Origin: CAYYFV01 sp965660075
GTDB lineage: Bacteria; Patescibacteriota; Gracilibacteria; UBA1369; GCA-2718715
Length of the DNA stretch: 34,752 bases
Assembly: GCA_965660075.1 (NCBI GenBank)
Contig: CBFHYO010000033.1
Coordinates: 1-34,752, forward strand
Direction: 5' to 3'
Shown here one piece after another: positions 7,687 to 15,804 of the stretch. Each line of letters starts with the position of its first letter. Within the stretch, counting starts at the first letter, position 1. The translations under genes were made by a program, and so were the position numbers. The notes beneath the pieces are model-generated. The model did not search any database and was not told the DNA's origin. It worked only from the letters and a program-made list of their open reading frames with translations.

Positions 7687-10600
7687 TTAAATTGAATCAA
7701 TCCCTCTTAATCTATCTAGATCTGCTTGGGATCTAATGAGTTTTCCACCATATGAAAATAAATCGTTTCTCATGTCTGCCGTATCAAATGTGATACCAAT
7801 TGGGCTACCGTTTTCTCGAGCGTAAATTTGATTTAATTCGACAAGCAGAGGACTACTCAATAATTTTTTTGGCCCTCCACTTTGCAGAATCAATCTTGCT
7901 TGAGATTCTATCCTTCTGCTATTCCAATTTGAGCCAAGTTTTCTGTTTCTTTTTAATTCTAACGCCACACTTTTAATGGTTCTATATATCTTAATTTTAT
8001 TAAGAGCCATGGTTTGCGGGTTTTTTAAGCTATCTATATCGGATTGTTGAATCAAATTTGAATCCGAGCTCCTATCTGCCGTAAGAGTTAAAAGTTTGTA
8101 ACTAAAGTTTTCAGCAATAGACATAAGCACATTACCAAGGCCTCTATTATGACAAGTTAATAGCATTCGATAGGCAACCCAGTTTCTGCTTGGATCAAAA
8201 GTTTGTCCATGTATAAAAGCAATATCATTAAGTGCATTCATATCGTCAGTCATGTTCTCTACAGAAACAATACTTGAAATAACCTCTGAATCTCCTAGTA
8301 TGTCTCGAAAGTCAGACATTCTATCATCTAATTGACTTTCAAGTGGCAGCTGTCTTGCAGTTAACTCCGAATATCTTCTAATTCTTGATTGTTTAGCTTG
8401 TAAATTTAGTGATTGGTTTGTATAAATTCTCACGCAATTCATGAACACGATATAGAATTTTTGTTTATTCATTGAAGTTGTAAACAATCCTTTTATTAGG
8501 TTTTGAAACTCATCGGATTTAGCTATTTCTAAAAGCCTATTTCCTCGTGGATTTTGGGCTTTGATTTCTTGTAAAAACTCTTCCATATCAATGTTTCCAT
8601 CAAACACACTTAATAATCTATCAGACGTACCAATGTTAAGTGGCAAATCAATCAACTCTCTTACTTTATTATCAAACTCTACAAATTGTTCGCTATATTG
8701 TGGGTTGTTAGAAACTTTTATTGATCCTTTAAATAGGCGATTGATCCTACTTTGCAAACGAGACAAGTCTCGCAGTACATTGTCTTCAGAGTTGATTAGT
8801 CTAGAAAATAGAGGATGTGATTCTATTTCACTTATTACACTCATAACTCTTGGCTGCTGACTGTCTTTAAATCTTTTATAAAATTGTACTACTCTCAAGA
8901 GATTTCCAGATGAAGCTCTAGTTTGTAGTTCGCCAGCCGACCTAACTAAACCAAAAGGTCTAGCAATTGCTTTTGCTGTACTTCTAATTATTCCGGGTCT
9001 TCGAACCTCTAAAACATGACTTGATAGAATAATGGTTCTAAGTAGATTGTCTGAGGTCACTTTTCTTACAGCTGAAACCATAGAATCCGTTGGGTTTAAT
9101 TCGATACTTTGTCCATCATGATACACACTAAAATCTGTGTTTGTGTTTTCATAGTAATTTAATTTTCTTCGAGTGATTTCGTTCACAATCTCATAGAGTT
9201 CTTGCATGTTAATGTTTATTTTGTAGTTACCACGTCGAATATCCTCAATCGAAAAACTTTGATCAAGATGTTGAATTATTTCTATTCTTTCAAAATTGCT
9301 AAATAAATTTGAATCTGTTGCTGTTAGTCTAAACTGGCGACTTATTTTATCAATCATGTAATTTATAAAATCGAAAACTTCTTCTTGGTTTCTTAACTCT
9401 GGTGAAGTTACATTTTCGAAAGTTCTGTCTCTAATATCTTTGATTGTTTGGGCAATTTCTGAAACTCTTTGTTCAGAAATCGTTGTTATCTGACCAAAAT
9501 TCAAACTTCGGCTTGTTAAATCGATAGATTGAATGCTCTGATCAATCATTTGAAGAATTAATCTTTTTTCTGTGCCTCCCAATTGTGGCACGGTCTGTTC
9601 TACAATATCAAAAACAAATTGAAAGTGGCTAGTAACAGTTGCATTTTTTTGCACTACTGCTCCTACAAGTCCTGGGTTATTTTCTAAAATAAACCTTAAT
9701 TTAGATTCATTAATGTATCTTTCTAAATGTTCTTGGCCGCCATATCTATCAAGTAATTGATGAACTTGTTGCATAGTCAGTCTTGGTATTAATGTGGTTG
9801 GAGTTATTTTGTTACCTGGCAGTCCGATAACTTCAAGAGCTAAGAGATACGATTGAATATCTTGGTCATTCAGATTTAATTTAGTCTTTAGTAGTTGGTG
9901 CACACTTCTAAATCTTCTTACGCGTCCACCTCTGATATAACTAAGTTGGAGATAGCCAGAGACTTCTTGTGTTAACTCAGAAGCCTCGCTAGTTTCTGAT
10001 TCCATGGTTGTGGACTCTAATCTTTCATTAAAATAATCTCCCCAAGAGGCAATTGTAAAAGCACCATCTATTCTTTCTCCTCTTTTGCCATAATAGTGTA
10101 AAATTTGTGGTTCGTTATATTGCACATAATCTTGGTTGCGAAGGATTGTGTCGGCCGTATATTCAATTGAAACCCCATCTCGAATAACCTCTAAATTGTA
10201 TGGATTTTCTGGCTGGATCAGATATTTTGATTTATCACCTAGGTATCGAGAAAGTGTTTTGCCAGCTGATCTATCTATAACATCTCTTTGTAACTTCATA
10301 CCAATATTGTATCCAATGTGTGAATTGTATGATTTGTGTTCTTCGGCTCGTCCGTGATTTGATCTTAAAACATGACCAAAATAGCTGGTTCTTCTGTGGT
10401 AAATCAAAACTATGCCTGGTTGAGATAGTACATCCGCCATCTGTCTTCTGTATCCTGGGCCATCGGTAATTTGCATTCTACGACCTCGTAATTGCATTGT
10501 GCTTAAACTAGATGCGCCCACCTGTAATTCTCCAGATCGCAAACCCACTTCTTTATAATCCCACGCATCTAAACTATCAGCTCTCAGCAAAGACTCTACA

Positions 10601-10854
10601 TGTTCAGCTCCATATTCTCTCAAGATAAACTTTTGTACCATAGCCGAGCACACTGGCTTTCTTCTTAGTTTTTGACTTTCAACCAATACAGGAGCGACAC
10701 CGCTTCTTAAAACAAGTTCAGAATCTCGGTAGGCCCGAGCAAACAACGTTGGTGTTTCGGGTGTTTGTTCTGGGCTGAAGTCTTGAAACTCAAAGTTAGA
10801 ATGCTCTGATTCTGTAGACTCCCTTGATTCGTGGGACCTAAATAATTCATTCAT
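7687..10854 (-). CDS. Giant protein of unknown function with possible papain-fold N-terminus and paralogous C-terminal domain
   Basis: I cannot place this 1055-aa protein in a named family. Residues 1-60 are Ser/Glu-rich and probably disordered. Residues ~65-190 resemble a papain-fold (NlpC/P60-like) peptidase: Cys69 opens a helix (PVCSAMVQKFIL), PGIVLIYHRR (146-155) looks like the GD-V-FF strand, and SHIGYNIG (178-185) resembles the SHVGIYIG strand carrying the catalytic His. A long helical middle follows (about 300-840). The C-terminal domain (about 850-1050) is shared with the 535-aa neighbour: NWVAYRMLLTCHNRG (891-905), QSDIDS (937-942) and FSYGGK (1033-1038). There is no TM helix or signal peptide. 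The gene has its own promoter and is divergent from nrdA across 247 bp. The peptidase reading is an inference; the paralogy is directly visible. Confidence 0.8.
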   Translation of the reverse strand: MNELFRSHESRESTESEHSNFEFQDFSPEQTPETPTLFARAYRDSELVLRSGVAPVLVESQKLRRKPVCSAMVQKFILREYGAEHVESLLRADSLDAWDYKEVGLRSGELQVGASSLSTMQLRGRRMQITDGPGYRRQMADVLSQPGIVLIYHRRTSYFGHVLRSNHGRAEEHKSYNSHIGYNIGMKLQRDVIDRSAGKTLSRYLGDKSKYLIQPENPYNLEVIRDGVSIEYTADTILRNQDYVQYNEPQILHYYGKRGERIDGAFTIASWGDYFNERLESTTMESETSEASELTQEVSGYLQLSYIRGGRVRRFRSVHQLLKTKLNLNDQDIQSYLLALEVIGLPGNKITPTTLIPRLTMQQVHQLLDRYGGQEHLERYINESKLRFILENNPGLVGAVVQKNATVTSHFQFVFDIVEQTVPQLGGTEKRLILQMIDQSIQSIDLTSRSLNFGQITTISEQRVSEIAQTIKDIRDRTFENVTSPELRNQEEVFDFINYMIDKISRQFRLTATDSNLFSNFERIEIIQHLDQSFSIEDIRRGNYKININMQELYEIVNEITRRKLNYYENTNTDFSVYHDGQSIELNPTDSMVSAVRKVTSDNLLRTIILSSHVLEVRRPGIIRSTAKAIARPFGLVRSAGELQTRASSGNLLRVVQFYKRFKDSQQPRVMSVISEIESHPLFSRLINSEDNVLRDLSRLQSRINRLFKGSIKVSNNPQYSEQFVEFDNKVRELIDLPLNIGTSDRLLSVFDGNIDMEEFLQEIKAQNPRGNRLLEIAKSDEFQNLIKGLFTTSMNKQKFYIVFMNCVRIYTNQSLNLQAKQSRIRRYSELTARQLPLESQLDDRMSDFRDILGDSEVISSIVSVENMTDDMNALNDIAFIHGQTFDPSRNWVAYRMLLTCHNRGLGNVLMSIAENFSYKLLTLTADRSSDSNLIQQSDIDSLKNPQTMALNKIKIYRTIKSVALELKRNRKLGSNWNSRRIESQARLILQSGGPKKLLSSPLLVELNQIYARENGSPIGITFDTADMRNDLFSYGGKLIRSQADLDRLRGIDSI

Positions 10855-10875
10855 TTAACAGTTGTTAATTATATT

Positions 10876-10904
10876 ATTATAACATAAAAAACACAGAACA
10901 GCAA
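10876..10904 (-). promoter_or_regulatory. Probable promoter of the 1055-aa gene
   Basis: On the minus strand TATAAT (10876-10881) lies 17 bp from TTGCTG (10899-10904), about 22 bp before the ATG at 10854. The -10 is perfect and the -35 is weak. The rest of the 10855-11101 gap holds a 7-bp inverted pair (AGATTGA...TCAATCT, about 10904-10940), a C-run near 10980 and the nrdA control region. Confidence 0.5.
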
Positions 10905-11061
10905 GATTGATCGGTTGCTTGAAAAATCTGTCAATCTAGAATTTTAGTTCAAATTTTTAGAACCTAATTTGGCAAAAAACCCCCCACCTTCAGCTTAACA
11001 TTTGATGGTAAAATTATATCAAAAATAGCCTCTCCAAAATCGCTCTTGATTTTGCAGATTT

Positions 11062-11075
11062 CACAATATATTGTG
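11062..11075. promoter_or_regulatory. NrdR box upstream of nrdAB
   Basis: CACAATATATTGTG is a perfect 14-bp palindrome 26 bp before the nrdA start. It fits the known NrdR box consensus (ACACwATATwTTGTGT type). NrdR is the Zn-ribbon/ATP-cone repressor of ribonucleotide reductase genes. A candidate promoter overlaps it: -35 TTGATT (11046-11051), a 17-bp spacer and -10 TATTGT (11069-11074), so binding would block transcription. Confidence 0.85.
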
Positions 11076-11092
11076 TTTTTACATATCCATAA

Positions 11093-11108
11093 ACACAAGA
11101 TATGCCTA
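11093..11108. promoter_or_regulatory. Degenerate second NrdR half-box over the nrdA start
   Basis: ACACAAGATAT (11093-11103) matches the left half of an NrdR box at 10 of 11 positions and starts 32 bp (three helical turns) after the first box. NrdR boxes normally occur as tandem pairs at this spacing. The right half is not conserved because it lies in the nrdA coding sequence. Confidence 0.4.
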
Positions 11109-13720
11109 TCCACAAAATTCAAAAAAGAACAGGTCAAATCACCGATTTCGACTCAACACGAATCACTCAGGCAATTTTAAAAGCAGTAGATTCGACACAA
11201 GATTTTGAATTGTCAGATTCAAGTCTCCCAACAAATTTAACCGAGCAAATTGAAATCGAATTAAAAAAACACTTTTTCGATGTAGACAAACTTCCAACCG
11301 TGGAAGATGTCCAAAATTTGGTCGAAGAAAAGCTCGTCGAAGCTAATTGTTTCGATGTTGCAAAGAGTTTTATTATGTATAGAGCTCAAAGAACTAAAAT
11401 CAGAGCTAGAAAAAGAATTTATGAATTAGAGCAGTTAGATCAAAATAAAATTCGAGTAAAAAAATCGAATGGAGATGTGGCAGCTTTCAACGAGCAAAAG
11501 CTTAAAAACACCTGGGCAATTGCAGCCAAAGGGTTAGAAGAAAGATGTAAATTCGAAGATTTGATCAATCTCTTTAATATTACTCTTATCGATGGTCTCG
11601 ACACAGAGCAAATTCATAGAAACCTTCGAAAAGCAGCTATTGATTCAATATCTGTAGAAACTGCAGAGTGGCAATTAGTTGCAGGTAGAATGTACACAAT
11701 GGAGTTTTACAAAAAAGCTATGCGCTCAAGAAGCATAACTTTAGACGACATCTACACTCCAGATGCCTGGATTGCACATTTCGATAATTACTTAGAAAAA
11801 GGTTTATACTCAACTAAGTTTCTTGAAAACTACACACGAGAAGAAATTAAAGATGCAGCTAACTGGATCGATAAAGCTCGAGATTTCGAGTACGGTTACT
11901 CAACAACTTTAGCTTTTAATAAAAGGTATTTGTTAAACAGAAATGGTCAGTTTCACGAATTACCACAAGAAATGTATTTGGCAGTTGCACTTTTCTTGGC
12001 TATTCCAGAAAAGAAAGAAGATAGATTAGAGGTTGCCAGAAAAATTTACGAAGTTACTTCTTCACAAAAACTTAGTCTACCAACTCCGACATTATTAAAT
12101 GCAAGAACTAATTTTCATCAACTTTCTAGTTGCTTTAAGTTAAATGTAGATGACGATTTGAGATCGATTTATCACAATATAGAAAACATGGCACAAATCT
12201 CTAAATTCGGAGGTGGGGTCGGAGTTTATCTAGGTCATATTCGCTCTAAAGGTGCAAGTATTCGTGGAGTAAATAACGCCTCTGGTGGTGTTATTCCTTG
12301 GATTCGTGTTATCAACGATACAGCCTGTGCGGTTAACCAACTGGGTGCACGTTTAGGAGCAATCTCTCCAACTATAGATGTGTGGCACAGAGATGTTCAC
12401 GACTTTTTAGAAATGCAAACCGAAACTGGAGACATTCGTTCCAAAGCATTCGATGTATTCCCGGCAATTTCTGTACCAGATTTATTCATGCAACGTGTTG
12501 CAAACAACGAAAACTGGACACTTTTTGATCCACACGAAGTAGCTACAGTTACTGGCCAAAGGATGGAAAATCTATTCGATACACAATTCGAAGCCTTCTA
12601 TACAGCTTGCGAACAAAACGAAGCGATCACTCTAAAACATGTACTACCAGCCAAAGAACTCATGAAAGCATTCTTGCAAACAGCTGTAGAAACAGGAATG
12701 CCATATGTATTCTTTAGAGATACTGTAAATCGATTAAATCCAAACAAACACGCGGGAAACATTTATTCAACACAACTTTGTACAGAAATCTGCCAAAACA
12801 CAGCGCCATCTGTATACGAAAGTGAAACTAAAGAAGGTGATTCAATCTCAATTAAATACAAAACTGGAGATTCTGTAGTATGTAACTTAGCTTCTATTAA
12901 CGTAGCTAAAGTAAACACTCCAGAAGAAATCGAAAACGTATTCCCAGTATCTATGCGAATTCTCGATAATGTAATTACTTTAAATTACTATCCTATCGAA
13001 GAATCACGAATTACTTCTGAGAAATATCGTTCAGTAGGTCTTGGATTCCTAGGTCTAGCTGAATATCTTGCCTGTAACAAAATGGCATACGATTCACAGC
13101 AAGCTCGTGAACATGTAGACGAATTATTCGAAAGATATGCTTACGCAGGTCTCAAAGCTTCAAACGAACTAGCAAAAGAGCGTGGAGCCTACGAATTATT
13201 CGAAGGATCTGAATGGCAAAAAGGAAAACTATTTGGACGTGACCAACAATGGTACGAAGAAAACGCCAAAACAGATTTAGACTGGAAAGCTCTCATCGCA
13301 GATATTTCAGACTCGGGTACTCGTTTTGCATATCACTTTGCACCAGCACCAAACACATCTACTTCTGGTGTGGTTGGAACAACTGCGGGTCTACTACCAA
13401 TTTATAAAAAATTCTTCGTTGAAACAAACGTAATTGCACCAACTGTAACGGTAGCACCAAACTTAAATCAAGAAAATTTCTGGTACTACAAAGAGTACAA
13501 AAACATGAAAATGCCAGAAGTAATAAACATGATTTCTACAATTTATAAATGGATCGATCAATCAATTTCATTTGAATGGATGATGGACCCATCACAAACA
13601 TCTCCAGCAGAATTATTTGGATGGTATTTCCAAGCTTGGGAACAAGGAGTAAAAACCGTTTATTACCTACGATCACTTTCGGGTGAAATCAAAGAAGACT
13701 GTGCTAGTTGCTCAGGATAA
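11102..13720 (+). CDS. nrdA: Ribonucleoside-diphosphate reductase, class I, large (alpha) subunit
   Basis: Reduces NDPs to dNDPs in the cytoplasm together with NrdB. An N-terminal ATP-cone (about residues 4-95, KRTGQITDFDSTRIT) provides allosteric control. A second cone-like segment (about 116-200, KKSNGDVAAFNEQKLKNTW) follows, which is more than E. coli NrdA has. The catalytic barrel carries the redox Cys in LSSCFKLN and the FGGGVGVYLG loop. It also has the radical Cys in TQLCTEI and the partner Cys in VVCNLASINV. Near the C-terminus TVYYLRSLSG holds the radical-transfer Tyr pair, and DCASCSG is the mobile C-x-x-C thiol pair. At 872 aa it is complete. nrdB follows 26 bp downstream. An NrdR box lies in the promoter, and no Shine-Dalgarno sequence is present. 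Confidence 0.97.
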   Translation: MPIHKIQKRTGQITDFDSTRITQAILKAVDSTQDFELSDSSLPTNLTEQIEIELKKHFFDVDKLPTVEDVQNLVEEKLVEANCFDVAKSFIMYRAQRTKIRARKRIYELEQLDQNKIRVKKSNGDVAAFNEQKLKNTWAIAAKGLEERCKFEDLINLFNITLIDGLDTEQIHRNLRKAAIDSISVETAEWQLVAGRMYTMEFYKKAMRSRSITLDDIYTPDAWIAHFDNYLEKGLYSTKFLENYTREEIKDAANWIDKARDFEYGYSTTLAFNKRYLLNRNGQFHELPQEMYLAVALFLAIPEKKEDRLEVARKIYEVTSSQKLSLPTPTLLNARTNFHQLSSCFKLNVDDDLRSIYHNIENMAQISKFGGGVGVYLGHIRSKGASIRGVNNASGGVIPWIRVINDTACAVNQLGARLGAISPTIDVWHRDVHDFLEMQTETGDIRSKAFDVFPAISVPDLFMQRVANNENWTLFDPHEVATVTGQRMENLFDTQFEAFYTACEQNEAITLKHVLPAKELMKAFLQTAVETGMPYVFFRDTVNRLNPNKHAGNIYSTQLCTEICQNTAPSVYESETKEGDSISIKYKTGDSVVCNLASINVAKVNTPEEIENVFPVSMRILDNVITLNYYPIEESRITSEKYRSVGLGFLGLAEYLACNKMAYDSQQAREHVDELFERYAYAGLKASNELAKERGAYELFEGSEWQKGKLFGRDQQWYEENAKTDLDWKALIADISDSGTRFAYHFAPAPNTSTSGVVGTTAGLLPIYKKFFVETNVIAPTVTVAPNLNQENFWYYKEYKNMKMPEVINMISTIYKWIDQSISFEWMMDPSQTSPAELFGWYFQAWEQGVKTVYYLRSLSGEIKEDCASCSG

Positions 13721-13746
13721 AGAATCTAACAAAATAAATCACAAAA

Positions 13747-14781
13747 ATGAGTATTAAAAAGAACAAACTTTTCAATCCACAAGCCGATGATTCGATTTCA
13801 AAAAGAACGATAATCAAAGGTGAATCCACAGGATTATTCAACCTTGGAGAAGTAAAGTACCCATGGACAAAACAAATGTATCAAATAATGGTTGGTAACT
13901 TCTGGGTTCCAGAAAAAGTTTCTGGTCTTGGAGACGACGCCATTCAATACGGCAAACTTACAGATGACGAACGCCGTGCCTACAAAGGAATCATTTCTTT
14001 TCTTACATTCTTAGATAGTATCCAAACAGTAAACCTACCAAATCTATCAGAATATGTAACTTCTTCAGACGTAAACTTACTCCTTTCTATTCAATCTTTT
14101 CAAGAAGCAATTCACTCGCAATCTTACACAACAGTTCTTGAAACAGTTGTAGATTCTAAAGAACGAAACGAAATTTACTATTACTGGAGAGACGACGAAG
14201 TGCTACTCAAAAGAAACGAATACATTGGTAACATCTACCAAAGATTCCTAGACGATCCATCAGACGAAAATTTCTTTGCAGCCCTAGTCGGTAACTTCTT
14301 ACTAGAAGGCCTATATTTCTACAATGGCTTCGCTTTCTTCGACACACTGGCATACAACTCAAAAATGATAGCAACCAGCCGTATGATCAATTATATTCGT
14401 CGAGACGAACTTACACACGTTGCACTATTTGCCAATATTATTAAGGAAATCAAAAAAGAATTCCCAGAAATGTATTCAGAGCAAGTAATTCGTGACATGG
14501 CCACTAAAGCAGTAGAACAAGAAATCGAATGGTCTCACCACATTCTTGGAAACGCAGTTGCAGGAATCACCAAAGATTCTACAGAGCAATACACAAAGTA
14601 CTTAGCAAATATCCGGCTTGGAATGCTTGGATTAACTCCACTTTATCCAAGTATAACGAATAATCCATACCGCCATTTGCAAGCCATGCAAGACAATAAT
14701 TCCGAAAAGACTAACTTCTTCGAATCAACAGTGGTAAACTATACGCAAGCGAGCTCGCTTAAAGGCAGCTGGGACTTCTAA
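13747..14781 (+). CDS. nrdB: Ribonucleoside-diphosphate reductase, class I, small (beta) subunit
   Basis: Houses the dimetal-tyrosyl radical cofactor that starts catalysis in NrdA. All metal ligands are present: Asp90 (FLDSIQ), Glu120 and His123 (FQEAIHSQSY), Glu187 (LLEGLYFY), Glu221 and His224 (RDELTHVALF). Tyr127 in EAIHSQSY is at the position of the E. coli radical Tyr122, so this is a tyrosyl-radical enzyme and not a Phe/Val variant (class Ic). The C-terminal SSLKGSWDF is the docking tail for NrdA. At 344 aa it is of normal size. It is co-transcribed with nrdA and followed by a strong terminator. Metal identity (Fe or Mn) cannot be told, and no NrdI is seen. Confidence 0.97.
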   Translation: MSIKKNKLFNPQADDSISKRTIIKGESTGLFNLGEVKYPWTKQMYQIMVGNFWVPEKVSGLGDDAIQYGKLTDDERRAYKGIISFLTFLDSIQTVNLPNLSEYVTSSDVNLLLSIQSFQEAIHSQSYTTVLETVVDSKERNEIYYYWRDDEVLLKRNEYIGNIYQRFLDDPSDENFFAALVGNFLLEGLYFYNGFAFFDTLAYNSKMIATSRMINYIRRDELTHVALFANIIKEIKKEFPEMYSEQVIRDMATKAVEQEIEWSHHILGNAVAGITKDSTEQYTKYLANIRLGMLGLTPLYPSITNNPYRHLQAMQDNNSEKTNFFESTVVNYTQASSLKGSWDF

Positions 14782-14810
14782 TTAGTCACTTCTTGCAAGT
14801 TTACCCCCAT

Positions 14811-14838
14811 AACCCACCACTAAACACGGTGGGTTTTT
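14811..14838 (+). terminator. Rho-independent terminator of nrdAB
   Basis: AACCCACC (14811-14818) pairs perfectly with GGTGGGTT (14828-14835) across a 9-nt loop, followed by T's to 14838. It lies 30 bp after the nrdB stop and just before the promoter of the NUDIX pair. Confidence 0.9.
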
Positions 14839-14846
14839 AAGTTGCT

Positions 14847-14874
14847 TTGACACCTTAAAAATATCATGTATAGT
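14847..14874 (+). promoter_or_regulatory. Promoter of the tandem NUDIX genes
   Basis: Consensus -35 TTGACA (14847-14852), a 16-bp spacer and -10 TATAGT (14869-14874), 27 bp before the ATG at 14902. It is among the best sigma-70-type promoters in the window and sits right after the nrdAB terminator. Confidence 0.8.
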
Positions 14875-14901
14875 TTGATTGGATAACTACTCAATTCAAT
14901 T

Positions 14902-15306
14902 ATGATTCCAGAAGCATTCTACAGAACATCAGTCAAAGCCTTGATAAAAAATCAAGAAGGAAAAATTCTTTTAGCCAAAGAAGAAAATGGCATGTGGGAG
15001 CTTCTTGGAGGTGGCTTGGATCATGGCGAAACACCACAAGCTTGTTTAGTCCGCGAAGTGCAAGAAGAAACAGGTTTGCAAGTTCATAGTATAGCTACTC
15101 AACCAAGTTATTACATTACATTTCCAGTTCTAGACAGAAACTATTATGCAGCCAACGTTTTATTTACAGCAAAGATAGACAGTTTAAATTTCACTCCAAG
15201 TGACGAGTGCATCGATCTTCAATATTTTTCCCCCGAAGAAATACTCGAGCGCACAGACATGTACAATAATGTCCAAATGCTTGCAAAATTAATTCTTGAA
15301 TCTTAA
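14902..15306 (+). CDS. NUDIX hydrolase (first of tandem pair)
   Basis: A cytoplasmic Mg2+-dependent hydrolase of nucleoside-diphosphate-linked compounds. The core motif is complete: GGGLDHGETPQACLVREV followed by QEETGL (about residues 36-59), fitting GX5EX7REUXEEXGU. The N-terminal strand KALIKNQEGKILLAKEENG is the usual first beta-strand. At 134 aa it is a single-domain enzyme. The substrate cannot be deduced; MutT-like sanitation of oxidised nucleotides and housecleaning of other NDP derivatives are both possible. Its position beside nrdAB suggests the nucleotide pool. A second NUDIX gene begins 5 bp after its stop. Confidence 0.92.
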   Translation: MIPEAFYRTSVKALIKNQEGKILLAKEENGMWELLGGGLDHGETPQACLVREVQEETGLQVHSIATQPSYYITFPVLDRNYYAANVLFTAKIDSLNFTPSDECIDLQYFSPEEILERTDMYNNVQMLAKLILES

Positions 15307-15311
15307 ATATC

Positions 15312-15803
15312 ATGGCTCACAAAAATCATATACCTTGCCGAAAAACCTGGATCAAAACCTTAGCCAAAAGGCACACCGCCTCTGGCGCCTTTATTTTCAA
15401 CGACCAAAACCAGTTACTGATTCTCAAGCCAAGCTACAAAGACGGATGGAATTTGCCTGGGGGAGTCACAGACGAATTCGAATCTCCATACCAAACAATC
15501 ATTCGTGAATGTAAAGAAGAAACTAATCTAGATATCAAAATCAAAGACTTAGTTTTAATAGATTATTCACGTAAAATAGTGGATGATTTTGAACACGACT
15601 ACATAGAATTTTATTTTTCAGTCATTGTTGAAAACTTTTCAGATATAAAAATAGACAACGAAGAAATTCTAGATTATAAGTTCGTTGATATTAATCAAGC
15701 ACAAAAATACCTTGCTCAAAATTACTATACTCGATTACAAGCTTTCTTGAATGCTAGCAGCTATCCTGTTTTATTCGAAAATTGCCAGCCTCACGCATCC
15801 TAA
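15312..15803 (+). CDS. NUDIX hydrolase (second of tandem pair)
   Basis: A second NUDIX enzyme, 163 aa, in the same operon. The motif GGVTDEFESPYQTIIREC with KEETNL (about residues 50-73) keeps the metal-binding RExxEE but has Asn where Gly is usual after EET. The preceding strand reads SGAFIFNDQNQLLILKPSY, followed by GWNLPGG. The basic N-terminal tail (about 1-22: HKNHIPCRKTWIKTLAKRH) is not present in the first copy. The sequences differ outside the motif, so this is an old duplication or two independent members, not a recent copy. Convergent with the M23-like gene, one base between the stops. Confidence 0.9.
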   Translation: MAHKNHIPCRKTWIKTLAKRHTASGAFIFNDQNQLLILKPSYKDGWNLPGGVTDEFESPYQTIIRECKEETNLDIKIKDLVLIDYSRKIVDDFEHDYIEFYFSVIVENFSDIKIDNEEILDYKFVDINQAQKYLAQNYYTRLQAFLNASSYPVLFENCQPHAS

Positions 15804-15804
15804 T

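Noticed and set aside
7750..10800. Plus-strand open frames inside the 1055-aa gene (e.g. 8561-8860, 10136-10357)
   Set aside because: They lie opposite a long conserved ORF, have no homology I recognise and no start context, and are best seen as shadow frames.
15296..15508. 70-aa frame overlapping the second NUDIX gene
   Set aside because: A different frame of the same DNA; the NUDIX motif is in the frame starting at 15312.
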